NCBI GenBank assembly: GCA_902564265.1
Contig: CACFAI010000004.1
Location: 52,348-116,347, forward strand
DNA: 64,000 nucleotides
Reading direction: 5' to 3'
Source: an uncultured Pelagibacteraceae bacterium
GTDB lineage: Bacteria; Pseudomonadota; Alphaproteobacteria; Pelagibacterales; Pelagibacteraceae
The position numbers and the translations under genes were made by a program. How positions within the stretch are numbered: the stretch's first letter is position 1; each line of letters starts with the position of its first letter. The notes beneath the pieces were generated by a model that was given only the letters and a program-made list of their open reading frames with translations, made no database searches and was not told the DNA's origin. This document shows, piece by piece, positions 16,961 to 31,310 of the stretch.

Positions 16961-18067
16961 ATGAATTTTTCATTGTACAATTGGTGGAAAAATATTGATA
17001 AATTTCTATTTTTTTTAATTATCCTGTTAATTTCTTTAGGTATTTTTTTCTCTCTTGTTTCAACTTCTTTAATTGCCTCTACGAAACTTGAAACAACAAG
17101 TTATTATTTTTTTTTTAAGCAATTTATTTATACTTTATTAGGAATTTTCACAATTTTCTTTTTTTCCTTACTCGAAGAAAAAACCTTTTATAAACTTTCA
17201 TTAATTTCTTTTATGATAATATTTTGTACCTTAATTTTAGTACCAATTATTGGTGTGGAGATTAAAGGCTCCAGAAGATGGATAGATATATTCTTTTTTC
17301 CAAGGTTTCAACCAATCGAAATCCTTAAACCATTTTTGATAATTATATTATCGATGATATTAACATCTGAAAAATATTCTAATAAGTATGTAAGATATCT
17401 TTTTAGTTTGATTGCAATCATCCCAATTATTCTTTTGCTTTTTTTTCAGCCAGATATTGGTCAAACATTACTGGTAGTATCTGTATGGTTAAGTCTCATA
17501 TTTGTTTCAGGTATTAATCTTATTTTTTTGACACTTTTTATTTTAATTGGTTTATTTATTCTGTTTCTGATGATTAATTTTATCCCAAAATTGAGTTATA
17601 TAAAATTTAGGATTGAATCGTTTTTTGATGTAACCTCGAAAGGAAATTATCAGTCTGAGAGAGCATCAGAAGCAATTATGAATGGGGGTTTTTTCGGAAA
17701 AGGTATTGGAGAAGGCACCTTGAATGTTAGAGTCCCGGAGGCTCACACAGATTACGTTATTGCCGTAATAGCTGAGGAATTTGGAATAGTTTCAATTATG
17801 GGAATTATTTTTATATTCCTATGTATTGTCTTTAGAGTTTTTAAAAAAGTATCATCTATAGAAGATGAACGTTTCAAATTAATACTTGTAGGCTCTGTAA
17901 TGTTAATTCTTTTTCAAGTTTTAGTTCATATTGGAGTAAATATAAGATTTTTACCTACAACTGGAATGACTTTGCCATTTCTTAGTTATGGAGGTTCCTC
18001 TATAATTGGTTCCTCAATATTGATAGGAATAATTTTTAATTTAACAAAGAGAAAAATAAATAAATGA
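16961..18067 (+). CDS. ftsW: Septal peptidoglycan polymerase FtsW (SEDS family)
   Basis: A 368-residue SEDS glycosyltransferase that polymerises lipid II at the septum together with FtsI. It has ten predicted membrane helices, GSRRWID near 107 in the first large loop, the extracellular loop with FGKGIGEGTLNVRVPEAHTDYV (the conserved glycine-rich and acidic stretch) and the C-terminal FLSYGGSS motif. It starts three bases after murD and overlaps murG by four bases. It is separate from RodA at 51399. Confidence 0.95.
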   Translation: MNFSLYNWWKNIDKFLFFLIILLISLGIFFSLVSTSLIASTKLETTSYYFFFKQFIYTLLGIFTIFFFSLLEEKTFYKLSLISFMIIFCTLILVPIIGVEIKGSRRWIDIFFFPRFQPIEILKPFLIIILSMILTSEKYSNKYVRYLFSLIAIIPIILLLFFQPDIGQTLLVVSVWLSLIFVSGINLIFLTLFILIGLFILFLMINFIPKLSYIKFRIESFFDVTSKGNYQSERASEAIMNGGFFGKGIGEGTLNVRVPEAHTDYVIAVIAEEFGIVSIMGIIFIFLCIVFRVFKKVSSIEDERFKLILVGSVMLILFQVLVHIGVNIRFLPTTGMTLPFLSYGGSSIIGSSILIGIIFNLTKRKINK

Positions 18068-19128
18068 GTTCTATGATAATAAGCACTGGCGGAACAGGAG
18101 GGCACGTTATACCAGCAAAGGTATTTTATGATTATTTTAAGGAAAAATTTAATGTTAAGATCATTTCAGATAAAAGGGGTCTAAATTTTATTGAAAAAGA
18201 AAATTACAATGTAAATGAAATTCATATCCCACAATTTAAAAAAAATTTAGGTTTTCTTGTATTTCCCCTTTTTTTTATTGCTTCATTTTTAAAATCTTTA
18301 TTTTTCCTAAAGAAGGAAAATCCAAAATTTTTACTATCCACAGGTGGGTACATGAGTATTCCACATTGCCTTGCAGCAAAAATTTTAAATATTAAAATAT
18401 TCTTATTTGAACCAAATTTAGTAATTGGAAGATCTAACCTTTTATTATTAAGATTCTGCAAAAAAATATTTGCGTATGAAACTAGTATAAAAAACTTACC
18501 CCCAAAATTTAAACATAAACTTAAAGTAATTAAACCCATAATAAGAAAAGAATTCTTGAAACAAAAAAAAACTTTACCATCTAATAAAGAATTTAAAGTT
18601 TTAATAATCGGAGGAAGTCAAACAGCGAAAAAACTAGATACTATTTTTCTTAAAGATATTTTAAAAATCTCAAAGATTATAAACCTAACCATATACCACC
18701 AAACTAGCAAATCTAACCAAGAGTATCTAAAAAATTTTTATCAACAAAATAGCATTACAAATAAAGTTTTTACTTTTGACAATAAATTAAGTGAAACGAT
18801 GTCATTATGTGATTTTGCGATCACACGTGCAGGAGCATCTACTTTATCAGAGCTAGTCTCTTTAAAGATCCCATTTTTGGCAATTCCATTTCCATTTTCA
18901 AAAGATGATCATCAATATTTTAATGCAAAGTTTTACGTGGATAAAAGTTTTGGTTGGCTTACTAATGAACATGAAATTTTCGAAGATTATTTATATAAAT
19001 TTTATATTGAAAATATTCATAACAAACAAACGTTAGTTAATAAGGTAGAAAAGATGAGCAATTTTATTTTTGAAGAATCGTGGTTTGAAAATTTTAATAT
19101 GATAGAACAAGCTTTTTATGAAAATTAG
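18064..19128 (+). CDS. murG: Lipid II synthase MurG (GlcNAc transferase)
   Basis: A 354-residue GT28-family enzyme that adds GlcNAc to lipid I at the inner face of the membrane. The N-terminal glycine loop STGGTGGHV is at 7-15, a hydrophobic membrane-docking patch around 55-75 follows, and the C-terminal donor domain has IIGGSQTAK and the ITRAGASTLSEL motif for UDP-GlcNAc. It overlaps ftsW by four bases and murC by eleven. Confidence 0.96.
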   Translation: MSSMIISTGGTGGHVIPAKVFYDYFKEKFNVKIISDKRGLNFIEKENYNVNEIHIPQFKKNLGFLVFPLFFIASFLKSLFFLKKENPKFLLSTGGYMSIPHCLAAKILNIKIFLFEPNLVIGRSNLLLLRFCKKIFAYETSIKNLPPKFKHKLKVIKPIIRKEFLKQKKTLPSNKEFKVLIIGGSQTAKKLDTIFLKDILKISKIINLTIYHQTSKSNQEYLKNFYQQNSITNKVFTFDNKLSETMSLCDFAITRAGASTLSELVSLKIPFLAIPFPFSKDDHQYFNAKFYVDKSFGWLTNEHEIFEDYLYKFYIENIHNKQTLVNKVEKMSNFIFEESWFENFNMIEQAFYEN

Positions 19129-20515
19129 TCTAGGAAAAAAAGAGATAATTCATTTCATTGGTATAGGTGGGATTGGCATGAGTGGACTGGCATTAATAAT
19201 GAAACAACTTGGTTTTAAAATTCAAGGAAGTGATATTTCAACAAATAAAAATATAGAAAGATTAAAAAAAAGTAAGATTAAAATTTTTACAAATCATAAA
19301 ATTTCTAATCTAAACAAAGCTAATATTGTGGTGACATCCTCAGCAATTAAAAATAATAATATTGAGTTAAACTCAGCTAAAAAAAAAGATTTACCTATTT
19401 ACAAAAGAGGGGACATGCTCGCACACATGACCTCCTTAAAAAAAAATATTGTTGTTGCAGGTTCACATGGAAAAACTACCACAACATCGTTGATTGCAAG
19501 TGTTTTTTCAAAAGCAAAATTAGATCCAACAATAATTAATGGGGGTGTGATAAATTCAATTAACAATTCAGCTAAACTAGGTAAGAGCGAATGGTGTATA
19601 CTCGAATCTGATGAGTCTGATGGTAGTTTCATTAAAGTTCCATTTACTTATTCTATAATTACTAACATCGATAGAGAGCATATGGATTTTTATAAATCTG
19701 AAGATAATTTAAAAAAGTATTTTGAAAAATTTATTTCAAACGTACCATCTTTTGGTAAAACATTTTTGTGTATTGATGATGTCAATAATAGAGATTTACT
19801 TAAAAAAAATCTTGTTAAAAACTATTTTACTTACGGTGTTAACAAAAGTTCTAATTTTAGAATTACAAATATTAAGTACAAATTAAATAGATCAATTTTC
19901 GATCTAATTATAAAAATACCTAATAAAAAAAAGATTAATATTAATAATATAGAAATTCCTTTGATTGGATTTCATAATATAAGTAATGCGGCCGCAGCAT
20001 TCGCATTAACTTCTCATATTGGAATATCAACAGGTCTAATAAAAAAAAGTCTCAAAGATTTTCAAGGGGTCGAAAGAAGGTTTAATAAAGTTTTTGAGTT
20101 CAGTGGTGTAACTTTTTTTGATGATTATGCTCATCATCCAACTGAAATTAAAGAAGTTTTAAATGGCGTGAAAAAAAGCTTTTCGAATAAAAAAGTTGTA
20201 TCTATTTTTCAACCCCACAGAATTTCAAGACTAAATGATTTAAGTAAAGAGTTTAGTGAATCTTTTAAAAATTCGGATCAAGTTTTGCTATGTCCTGTTT
20301 TTAAAGCGGGGGAAAAAATTAAATTAAAATTCAATTATGAAAAATTTGCTAAGGATATATCGAAAAATTCAAAAGTATTAGTAGTCATGGTTTATCATAA
20401 AAAAGATCTTGTTAATTTTTTCAAAAATAATTTAAAAGGGGATGAAATTGTAATTGGAATGGGCGCTGGATCTATATCTAGTTGGTTAAAGGAACTTAAA
20501 AATTATCTCAAATAA
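19118..20515 (+). CDS. murC: UDP-MurNAc:L-alanine ligase MurC
   Basis: A 465-residue ligase that starts the stem peptide by adding L-alanine. Motifs: N-terminal HFIGIGGIGMSG (12-23) for UDP-MurNAc, P-loop GSHGKTTTT (115-123), ESDESDGSF, and the C-terminal DDYAHHPTEI. All positions expected of an active Mur ligase are present. It overlaps murG by eleven bases and murB by one. Confidence 0.97.
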   Translation: MKISLGKKEIIHFIGIGGIGMSGLALIMKQLGFKIQGSDISTNKNIERLKKSKIKIFTNHKISNLNKANIVVTSSAIKNNNIELNSAKKKDLPIYKRGDMLAHMTSLKKNIVVAGSHGKTTTTSLIASVFSKAKLDPTIINGGVINSINNSAKLGKSEWCILESDESDGSFIKVPFTYSIITNIDREHMDFYKSEDNLKKYFEKFISNVPSFGKTFLCIDDVNNRDLLKKNLVKNYFTYGVNKSSNFRITNIKYKLNRSIFDLIIKIPNKKKININNIEIPLIGFHNISNAAAAFALTSHIGISTGLIKKSLKDFQGVERRFNKVFEFSGVTFFDDYAHHPTEIKEVLNGVKKSFSNKKVVSIFQPHRISRLNDLSKEFSESFKNSDQVLLCPVFKAGEKIKLKFNYEKFAKDISKNSKVLVVMVYHKKDLVNFFKNNLKGDEIVIGMGAGSISSWLKELKNYLK

Positions 20516-21420
20516 TGAATATACAAGAGTTTAAAGTATTTAAAGATCAAAACAATTCTAATCTCAAATTTGATTTTTCTCTTAAAAATTTAAATTGGAT
20601 GAATATTGGTGGATCGGCAAAGGTTTTTTTTAAACCAGAAAACTTAAAAGAGCTAATAAGCTTTCTTAAAATAACACCTAAATATAAAAAACATATTTTA
20701 GGGGCAGGATCTAATCTTTTAATTAGTGAAAATTTGGGGGAAAAAATTTTTATTAAGTTGGGCAAAAATTTTAGTAATATATCATTAATTAGTAATAATA
20801 AATTAATTGCTGGCTGTTCATCTTTAGATAAAAATGTTTCTGAGTTTGCTTGTGAAAACGGTTTATCTGGTTTAGAATTTTTGTCCTGTATACCAGGCTC
20901 TGTAGGAGGTGGTATTAAAATGAATTCTGGATGTTTTGGGTCTGAATTCAAAGACTTTTTAGTTTCAATTCAGGTAGTAGATTTCGAAGGAAAGGTAAGT
21001 TCGATTAGAACAAGGGATATTATTTTTGGTTATAGAGAGTGCAATTTGCCTGATAATTTGATCTTTTTAAGTGCAACATTTGAATGTAAAAAGAGTAGCA
21101 AGGAATTAGTAAGAAAAGAAATTGAAAGATTAAAAAAATTAAAAGAATCATCTCAACCTCTAAGAGTCAAAACTGGAGGGAGTACTTTTAAAAATCCATT
21201 AAAAAACAGTGAAAAGAAAGTTTGGGAACTTATTCGTGAAAGTGTACCTGAAGATATTAGTTTTGGAGATGCTAAAATTTCATCTAAACACAGCAATTTC
21301 TTTGTTAATTCAAAAAATGCCACTTTTTCTGAAATGAACAAGTTGATTAATTATGTAAGAGATGAGGTTAAAAAAAAAACAGGCATATCTTTAGATCTTG
21401 AGATAGAAATAATAGAATAG
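20515..21420 (+). CDS. murB: UDP-N-acetylenolpyruvoylglucosamine reductase MurB
   Basis: A 301-residue FAD enzyme that reduces enolpyruvyl-UDP-GlcNAc to UDP-MurNAc. FAD-binding elements are GAGSNLLISE near 62 and GSVGGGIKMNSGCFG near 128; the catalytic serine is in KTGGSTFKNP near 222, and a conserved glutamate lies in the last residues (LDLEIEIIE). MurA, the preceding step, is not in the window. It abuts ddl with no gap. Confidence 0.96.
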   Translation: MNIQEFKVFKDQNNSNLKFDFSLKNLNWMNIGGSAKVFFKPENLKELISFLKITPKYKKHILGAGSNLLISENLGEKIFIKLGKNFSNISLISNNKLIAGCSSLDKNVSEFACENGLSGLEFLSCIPGSVGGGIKMNSGCFGSEFKDFLVSIQVVDFEGKVSSIRTRDIIFGYRECNLPDNLIFLSATFECKKSSKELVRKEIERLKKLKESSQPLRVKTGGSTFKNPLKNSEKKVWELIRESVPEDISFGDAKISSKHSNFFVNSKNATFSEMNKLINYVRDEVKKKTGISLDLEIEIIE

Positions 21421-22332
21421 ATGAAAAAAAGAATTCTTATTCTTGGAGGTGGTATCTCAGGAGAAAGATCTATTAGCCTCAAAACTGCAAAAGCAGTGAG
21501 TAATTGTATTAAAAAAAAATATAATTGTAGAATAGTTGAACCTGATGAGAATTTAACTAAAAATATTGATAGATTTTCTCCTCATGTTGTTTTTAACGCT
21601 TTACATGGAAGATTTGGTGAAGATGGTTTCATCCAAACTTATTTAGAGAGCAAAGGAGTAAGGTACACTCATTCAGGCGTTTTATCTTCTATGATGGCAA
21701 TGGACAAAGAAATTTCAAAAAAAATATTTATAAAAAATAAAATCTTAACACCAAAATTTCAAAAAATAAGAACAAATTTAAATAAAAAAGAAGTTATTAA
21801 ATCATTGAAAAAAAAAATCAAGTTTCCTGTAGTTATCAAACCTATAAACGAAGGATCAAGTTTAGGTGTTTATATTTGTAATGAAAAAAATATTATTCAA
21901 AATTTAAATAAGCTTAAATTTTATGATGAAATTTTAGTAGAGGAATTTATACCAGGTCGAGAAATTCAAGTTGCAATTCTTGGTAAAAAAAAACTAGGAG
22001 CCATAGAGTTAAAACCAAAAAGAAAGTTCTATGATTATAAAGCTAAGTATAGTTCTAAAGCAAAAACAAAACATATTATTCCAGTAAAAATTAAAAAAAA
22101 AGAATATCAGAATGTAATGAACATAGCGCTCAAAGCTCACAAAGTATTAAATTGCAGGGGCATTACCAGATCTGATTTTAAATTTTATAACGGAAAGTTT
22201 TATCTTCTGGAAACTAATACTCAGCCAGGAATGACAAATCTTTCATTAGTTCCAGAAATAGCATTATATCATGGAATGAACTTCTTTTCATTAATAAATT
22301 GGATTATTAAAGATGCTTCAAAAAATAGGTAG
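21421..22332 (+). CDS. ddl: D-alanine:D-alanine ligase
   Basis: A 303-residue ATP-grasp enzyme that joins two D-alanines for MurF to attach. Typical segments: GGGISGERSISLKT (9-22), NALHGRFGEDG near 60, VVIKPINEGSSLGV near 139-152, TRSDFKF and the magnesium-binding LLETNTQPGMT near the C-terminus. The start codon directly follows the murB stop, and the 3' end overlaps ftsQ by 20 bases. Confidence 0.96.
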   Translation: MKKRILILGGGISGERSISLKTAKAVSNCIKKKYNCRIVEPDENLTKNIDRFSPHVVFNALHGRFGEDGFIQTYLESKGVRYTHSGVLSSMMAMDKEISKKIFIKNKILTPKFQKIRTNLNKKEVIKSLKKKIKFPVVIKPINEGSSLGVYICNEKNIIQNLNKLKFYDEILVEEFIPGREIQVAILGKKKLGAIELKPKRKFYDYKAKYSSKAKTKHIIPVKIKKKEYQNVMNIALKAHKVLNCRGITRSDFKFYNGKFYLLETNTQPGMTNLSLVPEIALYHGMNFFSLINWIIKDASKNR

Positions 22333-22990
22333 GAAAAAATATATTTTTTTTTATTTAATTATTTTCCTAATTTTATCCTCGATACATAACTCAAATTTTA
22401 AATATAACAATTTTTTCTCTATAAAAAAAATAGGTGTGGTTGGGTTGAACAGATCTAACAATCTTCTTTTAGAGAAAAAATTTAAAGATTTTGTTGGATA
22501 TAATATTTTTACTCTGGAAAGGGAGTCATTTCAATTTATTAACTCTATTAATTTTATAAAAGATTATAACGTAAAAAAGATTTACCCAGATCAGCTTAAA
22601 GTTTATTTAGAACCAGCTAAAGCAATCAGTGTAGTGAAACATTTTGATAAACTAGTAGTATTAGGTAATAATGGAAAAATAATTGATTTAGAAAATTTAC
22701 CAACAAATGTACCACAAGTCACTGGAACGAATGATATTAAAAAAGTTTTTCAAACTTTGAAAATGATCGATAAATCGAATTTTGATATTGGAAACATAAA
22801 AAGAATAGAATTTTTTCTAAGTGAGAGGATAGATATTGAATTTAAAAATAAAAAAAAAATTAGGTTTCCAATAAATTATACAATCGATAACTTAAATTTT
22901 GCTCTGAGACTTTTTAATGATGATGAATACAATAAATCAAAAATTTTAGATTTAAGAATTCCTAATAAGGTAATAACTTATGACCAATAA
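22313..22990 (+). CDS. ftsQ: FtsQ-like division protein
   Basis: A 225-residue bitopic protein: a basic cytoplasmic start (MLQKIGRKK), one membrane helix (about 10-25), a POTRA-like domain with IKKIGVVGLNRSNN (near 37-50), and the FtsQ beta domain. Shorter than E. coli FtsQ (276). It would join FtsL and FtsB in the divisome. Primary sequence is weakly conserved; position between ddl and the ftsA-type gene supports the call. It overlaps both neighbours (20 and 11 bases). Confidence 0.88.
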   Translation: MLQKIGRKKYIFFYLIIFLILSSIHNSNFKYNNFFSIKKIGVVGLNRSNNLLLEKKFKDFVGYNIFTLERESFQFINSINFIKDYNVKKIYPDQLKVYLEPAKAISVVKHFDKLVVLGNNGKIIDLENLPTNVPQVTGTNDIKKVFQTLKMIDKSNFDIGNIKRIEFFLSERIDIEFKNKKKIRFPINYTIDNLNFALRLFNDDEYNKSKILDLRIPNKVITYDQ

Positions 22991-23684
22991 GGATTCCCAA
23001 TCTTTTTATTTTGCAATAGTCGGGCATGACCTTCACATAAATTATTTTAGCTCCGAAGACAACAATTTAGATCATCAAAAAAAATATTTAATGCCAGATA
23101 ACTTATATAACAATTTAAATTTGACTATTTTAACAAAATTCATTTTAGAAAAAGTAAAAGATTTTGAAAAAGATGTAGGAAGTTTAATTGAAAAAGTAAA
23201 CATAATTACAGATGCTAAGTATGATCAATTCTCTTTAAGTTTAAAAAATAAATACAATTCCAATCAAATAAAAAAAGCTGATGTTGTTAGATTAATAAGT
23301 GATGCTAAACAACTTATTATAAGAAATAATAGAAACCACCTTATATTGCATATATTAATCGATAAATATGTTATTGATGGCAAAGAATATTTTGAGTTTC
23401 AGGAAAATCTTGGCTTTAAAGAATTTATTATAGACGTAAGTTTCATTACTGTTCAAAATTCGATTGTAAAAACATTAAATAAAATCTTAAAAGATTGTAA
23501 TATTGAGGTAAAAAAAATAATCAGTCATCAATATTCAAGTAGGTTTGCAGGAAAAAGTGATTTAAGTCCTTGTATTGCTGGAAAAAAAGTAGTCGATGGT
23601 GTTAACCCTTCAGAGGTAATGATGCACAATCCTTATACTAAAAAGCAAGGTTTATTTGAAAAAATGTTCAATTTTTTTAGTTAA
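22980..23684 (+). CDS. ftsA: Reduced FtsA-like protein lacking the ATP-binding actin core
   Basis: This 234-residue protein is at the ftsA position but is little more than half the usual length (about 420). A degenerate 1A-like start (FYFAIVGHDLHINYF, 9-23) is followed by a recognisable SHS2/1C domain at about 82-176: ADVVRLISDAKQL, LILHILIDKYVIDG and VSFITVQNSIVKTLNKIL line up with E. coli VENVVHTAKSV, VLHVIPQEYAID and VHLITCHNDMAKNIVKAV. After KIISHQYSSRF it runs almost directly into the C-terminal amphipathic helix KKQGLFEKMFNFFS (221-234), the membrane anchor of FtsA. The 2A and 2B subdomains, which hold ATP and bind FtsZ, are absent. The ORF is intact, overlaps ftsQ by 11 bases, and only 67 bases separate it from lpxC. 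Confidence 0.8.
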   Translation: MTNKDSQSFYFAIVGHDLHINYFSSEDNNLDHQKKYLMPDNLYNNLNLTILTKFILEKVKDFEKDVGSLIEKVNIITDAKYDQFSLSLKNKYNSNQIKKADVVRLISDAKQLIIRNNRNHLILHILIDKYVIDGKEYFEFQENLGFKEFIIDVSFITVQNSIVKTLNKILKDCNIEVKKIISHQYSSRFAGKSDLSPCIAGKKVVDGVNPSEVMMHNPYTKKQGLFEKMFNFFS

Positions 23685-23751
23685 ATCTTGTATTGTTTTG
23701 TAACATAACTTGTTTTTTCTTTAATTTAACTGATGAATATAAGCTTATCTG

Positions 23752-24672
23752 ATGTCAATTTTAAAACAAAAAACATTAAAAAAAAAAATCACTTTTGTTG
23801 GTGTTGGTCTTCACTCAGGTAGGAAGGTTAACGTTAAGTTAGTTCCTCAGAGACCAAATACTGGAATATATTTTAAAAGGACTGATTTATCTTCGAACAA
23901 TATTATTTATCCAAGCGTTTTTAATGTTTCAAGCGCATCATATTGCACAAAGATTTCAAATGAGTATGGAATATCTGTTTCAACTATCGAACATTTGATG
24001 GCAGCATTATATGGTAAAGGAGTAGACAATTTGTTAATAGAAATTGACTCAGAAGAGGTCCCAATACTCGACGGATCTTCAAAAAATTTTGTTGAAGCAA
24101 TCGAATTAGCAGGTCTAGAAATAAGTGATCAACCAATTAAAATTATAACTATTGATAAAGAAGTAGTTTACGAGGAGGGTGAAAAATCAATTTCCTTTAA
24201 GCCTAGTAAAATAAGTCTAGAAATCGATTTTGAAATAAACTTTAAAAATGAACTTATCAAGACTCAAAAAAATAATATCAATATCTATATGGATGATTTA
24301 TCTGATATGTATAATTCAAGAACATTTTGTTTATACGAGGATATAGAAAAACTAAAAAACTTAAATTTAGCTAAGGGTGGTTCCTTAGATAATGCAATTG
24401 TTGTTAAACAAAACAAAATATTAAATAAAGAAAAACTTAGAAATAAAAAAGAATTTGTTAATCACAAAATATTAGATTGTCTTGGAGACCTCTACTTGTC
24501 AGGTTTCAAAATGGTTGGCAAAATCACATCTTGTCAAGGCGGACATAATATTACCAATCAAGGCTTAAGAAAATTGCTTAGTAAAAATGAAAATTTCTCA
24601 ATAATTGAGCTAAAAGAAAAAAATATTCCGCATTCCTTTTTGAACAAGAATATTCTAAAATCTATCGCATAA
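23752..24672 (+). CDS. lpxC: UDP-3-O-acyl-GlcNAc deacetylase LpxC
   Basis: A 306-residue zinc enzyme that commits UDP-GlcNAc to lipid A. Zinc ligands are in STIEHLMAAL (near 77-86) and NHKILDCLGDLYLSG (near 238-252), and the catalytic histidine in GGHNITNQ (near 264). LDGSSKNFV is the family core. It shows that the organism makes lipid A. It follows the short ftsA by 67 bases, where ftsZ would stand in most alphaproteobacteria. Confidence 0.97.
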   Translation: MSILKQKTLKKKITFVGVGLHSGRKVNVKLVPQRPNTGIYFKRTDLSSNNIIYPSVFNVSSASYCTKISNEYGISVSTIEHLMAALYGKGVDNLLIEIDSEEVPILDGSSKNFVEAIELAGLEISDQPIKIITIDKEVVYEEGEKSISFKPSKISLEIDFEINFKNELIKTQKNNINIYMDDLSDMYNSRTFCLYEDIEKLKNLNLAKGGSLDNAIVVKQNKILNKEKLRNKKEFVNHKILDCLGDLYLSGFKMVGKITSCQGGHNITNQGLRKLLSKNENFSIIELKEKNIPHSFLNKNILKSIA

Positions 24673-24708
24673 GACTAATTTTATAATTTATCTTAAAGTT
24701 ACTTACTT

Positions 24709-29247
<4,539 letters not shown>

Positions 29248-29251
<4 letters not shown>

Positions 29252-31275
29252 TTTAATCTCTTTTGATATCTGATCCATCCCGGGCTTCTGAAATTCTCAT
29301 TATCATTATCTATATCTTGATTAAATTCAAAATCTTGATTGTCTACTTCTAAATTGTTATTTTTTTCAATGAATTTTTCTGGAAGCTCATCTAAAAATCT
29401 TGATGACAGACTATCTATCCAATCACCTTGATAAAATCTATTTAAAGAAAAGGATATAAAGCTTAAATCTTTTGCTCTCGTTATACCTACATAAGCAAGA
29501 CGTCTTTCCTCTTCTAAACCTTTTTGACCTTCTTCATCTATAGATTTTTGGTGAGGAAACATACCTTCCTCCCAACAAGGCAGAAACACGGCGTCAAATT
29601 CCAAACCTTTTGATGCATGCATGGTCATTAAATTTATCTTCTCACCTTCCCATTGTTGATCAATAGAGGTTGCTAAAGAAACATGCTCAAGAAAACTTTC
29701 TAAATTATCAAATTCTTTCATTGCACTTAAAAGTTCTTTAATATTTTCAAGTCTGTTTTCATTTTCTAAATCTTTTTTATCTTTTAAGGAGGCGGAATAA
29801 CCAGATTCATCTAATATGACTTGTAAGAGTTTGACATGATTTATCTTCTTAGTTGCGTGATCATTTCTCCATTTCTTGACCATATTTAAAAATGATAAAA
29901 GTCCTAATTTAGTCTTAGGTTTAATTAAATTTTGATCAATTAAATTTTGTGAGGCGGTTTCGAGTGATAGGTTATTTTTTTTTGCATATTCATTTATTTG
30001 TTTTAATGAACTTTCCCCTATAGATCTTTTAGGGACGTTTACTATTCTTTCAAAAGCAAGATCATCTTTCTCATGTTGAATGATACGTAAATAGGAAATA
30101 CAATTTTTAATTTCAGCCCTTTCGTAGAATTTGGTCCCACCTAGGATCCTGTATGGAAGGCCTATCTTTAAAAATCTTTCCTCAAATTCCCTTGTTTGGA
30201 ATATTGCCCTTACAAGAATAGCAATGTTATTATATGAATATTTTTTTTTAAGCTGTTCAATTATATCCGATACACCAACAGCTTCATCCTTACCATTTCT
30301 AAAACAGTTTAATTTAATTTTCTCACCTTCTGTTTTATTGGAATTTAATTTTTTTCCTAATCTATTTTCATTATGTGAAATTAAATGAGACGCTACATTT
30401 AGAATGTTTTGGGTTGATCGATAATTATCTTCAAGTCGTATTATTTTTGTATTCTTGTACACCTTATCAAATTCCAAAAAATTTTTTATTTCCGCACCTC
30501 TCCAACTGTAAATCGATTGATCATCATCTCCAACACAGCAAATATTATTATGCAACAATGTTAGATGTTTTAGCCATTTACTTTGTATATAATTTGTGTC
30601 TTGGTATTCATCTACTAAAATATATTTAAATTTTTTTGAATAAATTTTATTTATATCTGGATTTTCCTCAAAAATTTTAACACAATGGAGAATTAAATCT
30701 CCAAAATCGCATGCATTAAGACCAGTAAGCTTTTCTTGATATACTTTGTAAACCTCTAACATATTTTTTTCTAAAATCTGTCCTCTAGGAATTTTAACAT
30801 TTTTTGGATACCACCCAGAATTTTTCCATTTATTAATCAAAGCTAATATAAAATTTGGAGAAATTTTTTTGATATCAATATTATTACTTTTACAAATATT
30901 CTTAATTAATCTTTGCTGATCGTCTTGATCTATTATTGTGAAATTTTGAGTTAGATTGACTGCTTTGGCATGTTTTCTTAATATTTTTGCACAAATGGAA
31001 TGAAAAGTTCCAAGCCATGGTAATCCAACCGCCTTCTTTTTAAGTATAAAACCAATTCTATTTTGCATTTCTCTTGCTGCTTTATTTGTGAAAGTAACAG
31101 CTAGTATTTCGTTCGGAAAAGCGAGATTTTTTTCAACAATATTGGCAATTCTTGACGTAATGACCTTTGTTTTTCCTGAACCAGCTCCAGCAACAATTAA
31201 GAGCGGTCCCGATGTATGCAAAACTGCCTCTTTTTGAAAATTATTTAATTTTTCTAGATATTCGGAGTTTATCAT
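29248..31275 (-). CDS. uvrD: UvrD/PcrA-type DNA helicase
   Basis: A 675-residue superfamily 1A helicase acting in nucleotide excision and mismatch repair. Motifs in order: Q-motif LNNFQKEAV, Walker A GAGSGKT (30-36), TFTNKAAREM (Ia), VDEYQDTN (II), GDDDQSIYSWRGA (III), RLEDNYRST (IV), MTMHASKGLEFDAVFLPCWEEGMFPH (V) and VGITRAK (VI). The tail is acidic and shorter than in E. coli UvrD (720). It is co-transcribed with the peptidase (ATGA overlap) and diverges from the AsmA-like gene across 35 bases. Confidence 0.95.
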
Positions 31276-31310
31276 TTATTTAAAATCTTTATAAGTCATT
31301 TTATACGATA

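Noticed and set aside
22980..23684. Short ftsA as a frameshifted or degraded pseudogene
   Set aside because: The ORF is intact, overlaps ftsQ in the normal way, ends in the conserved membrane helix, and the 67 bases after it hold no further FtsA sequence in any frame.
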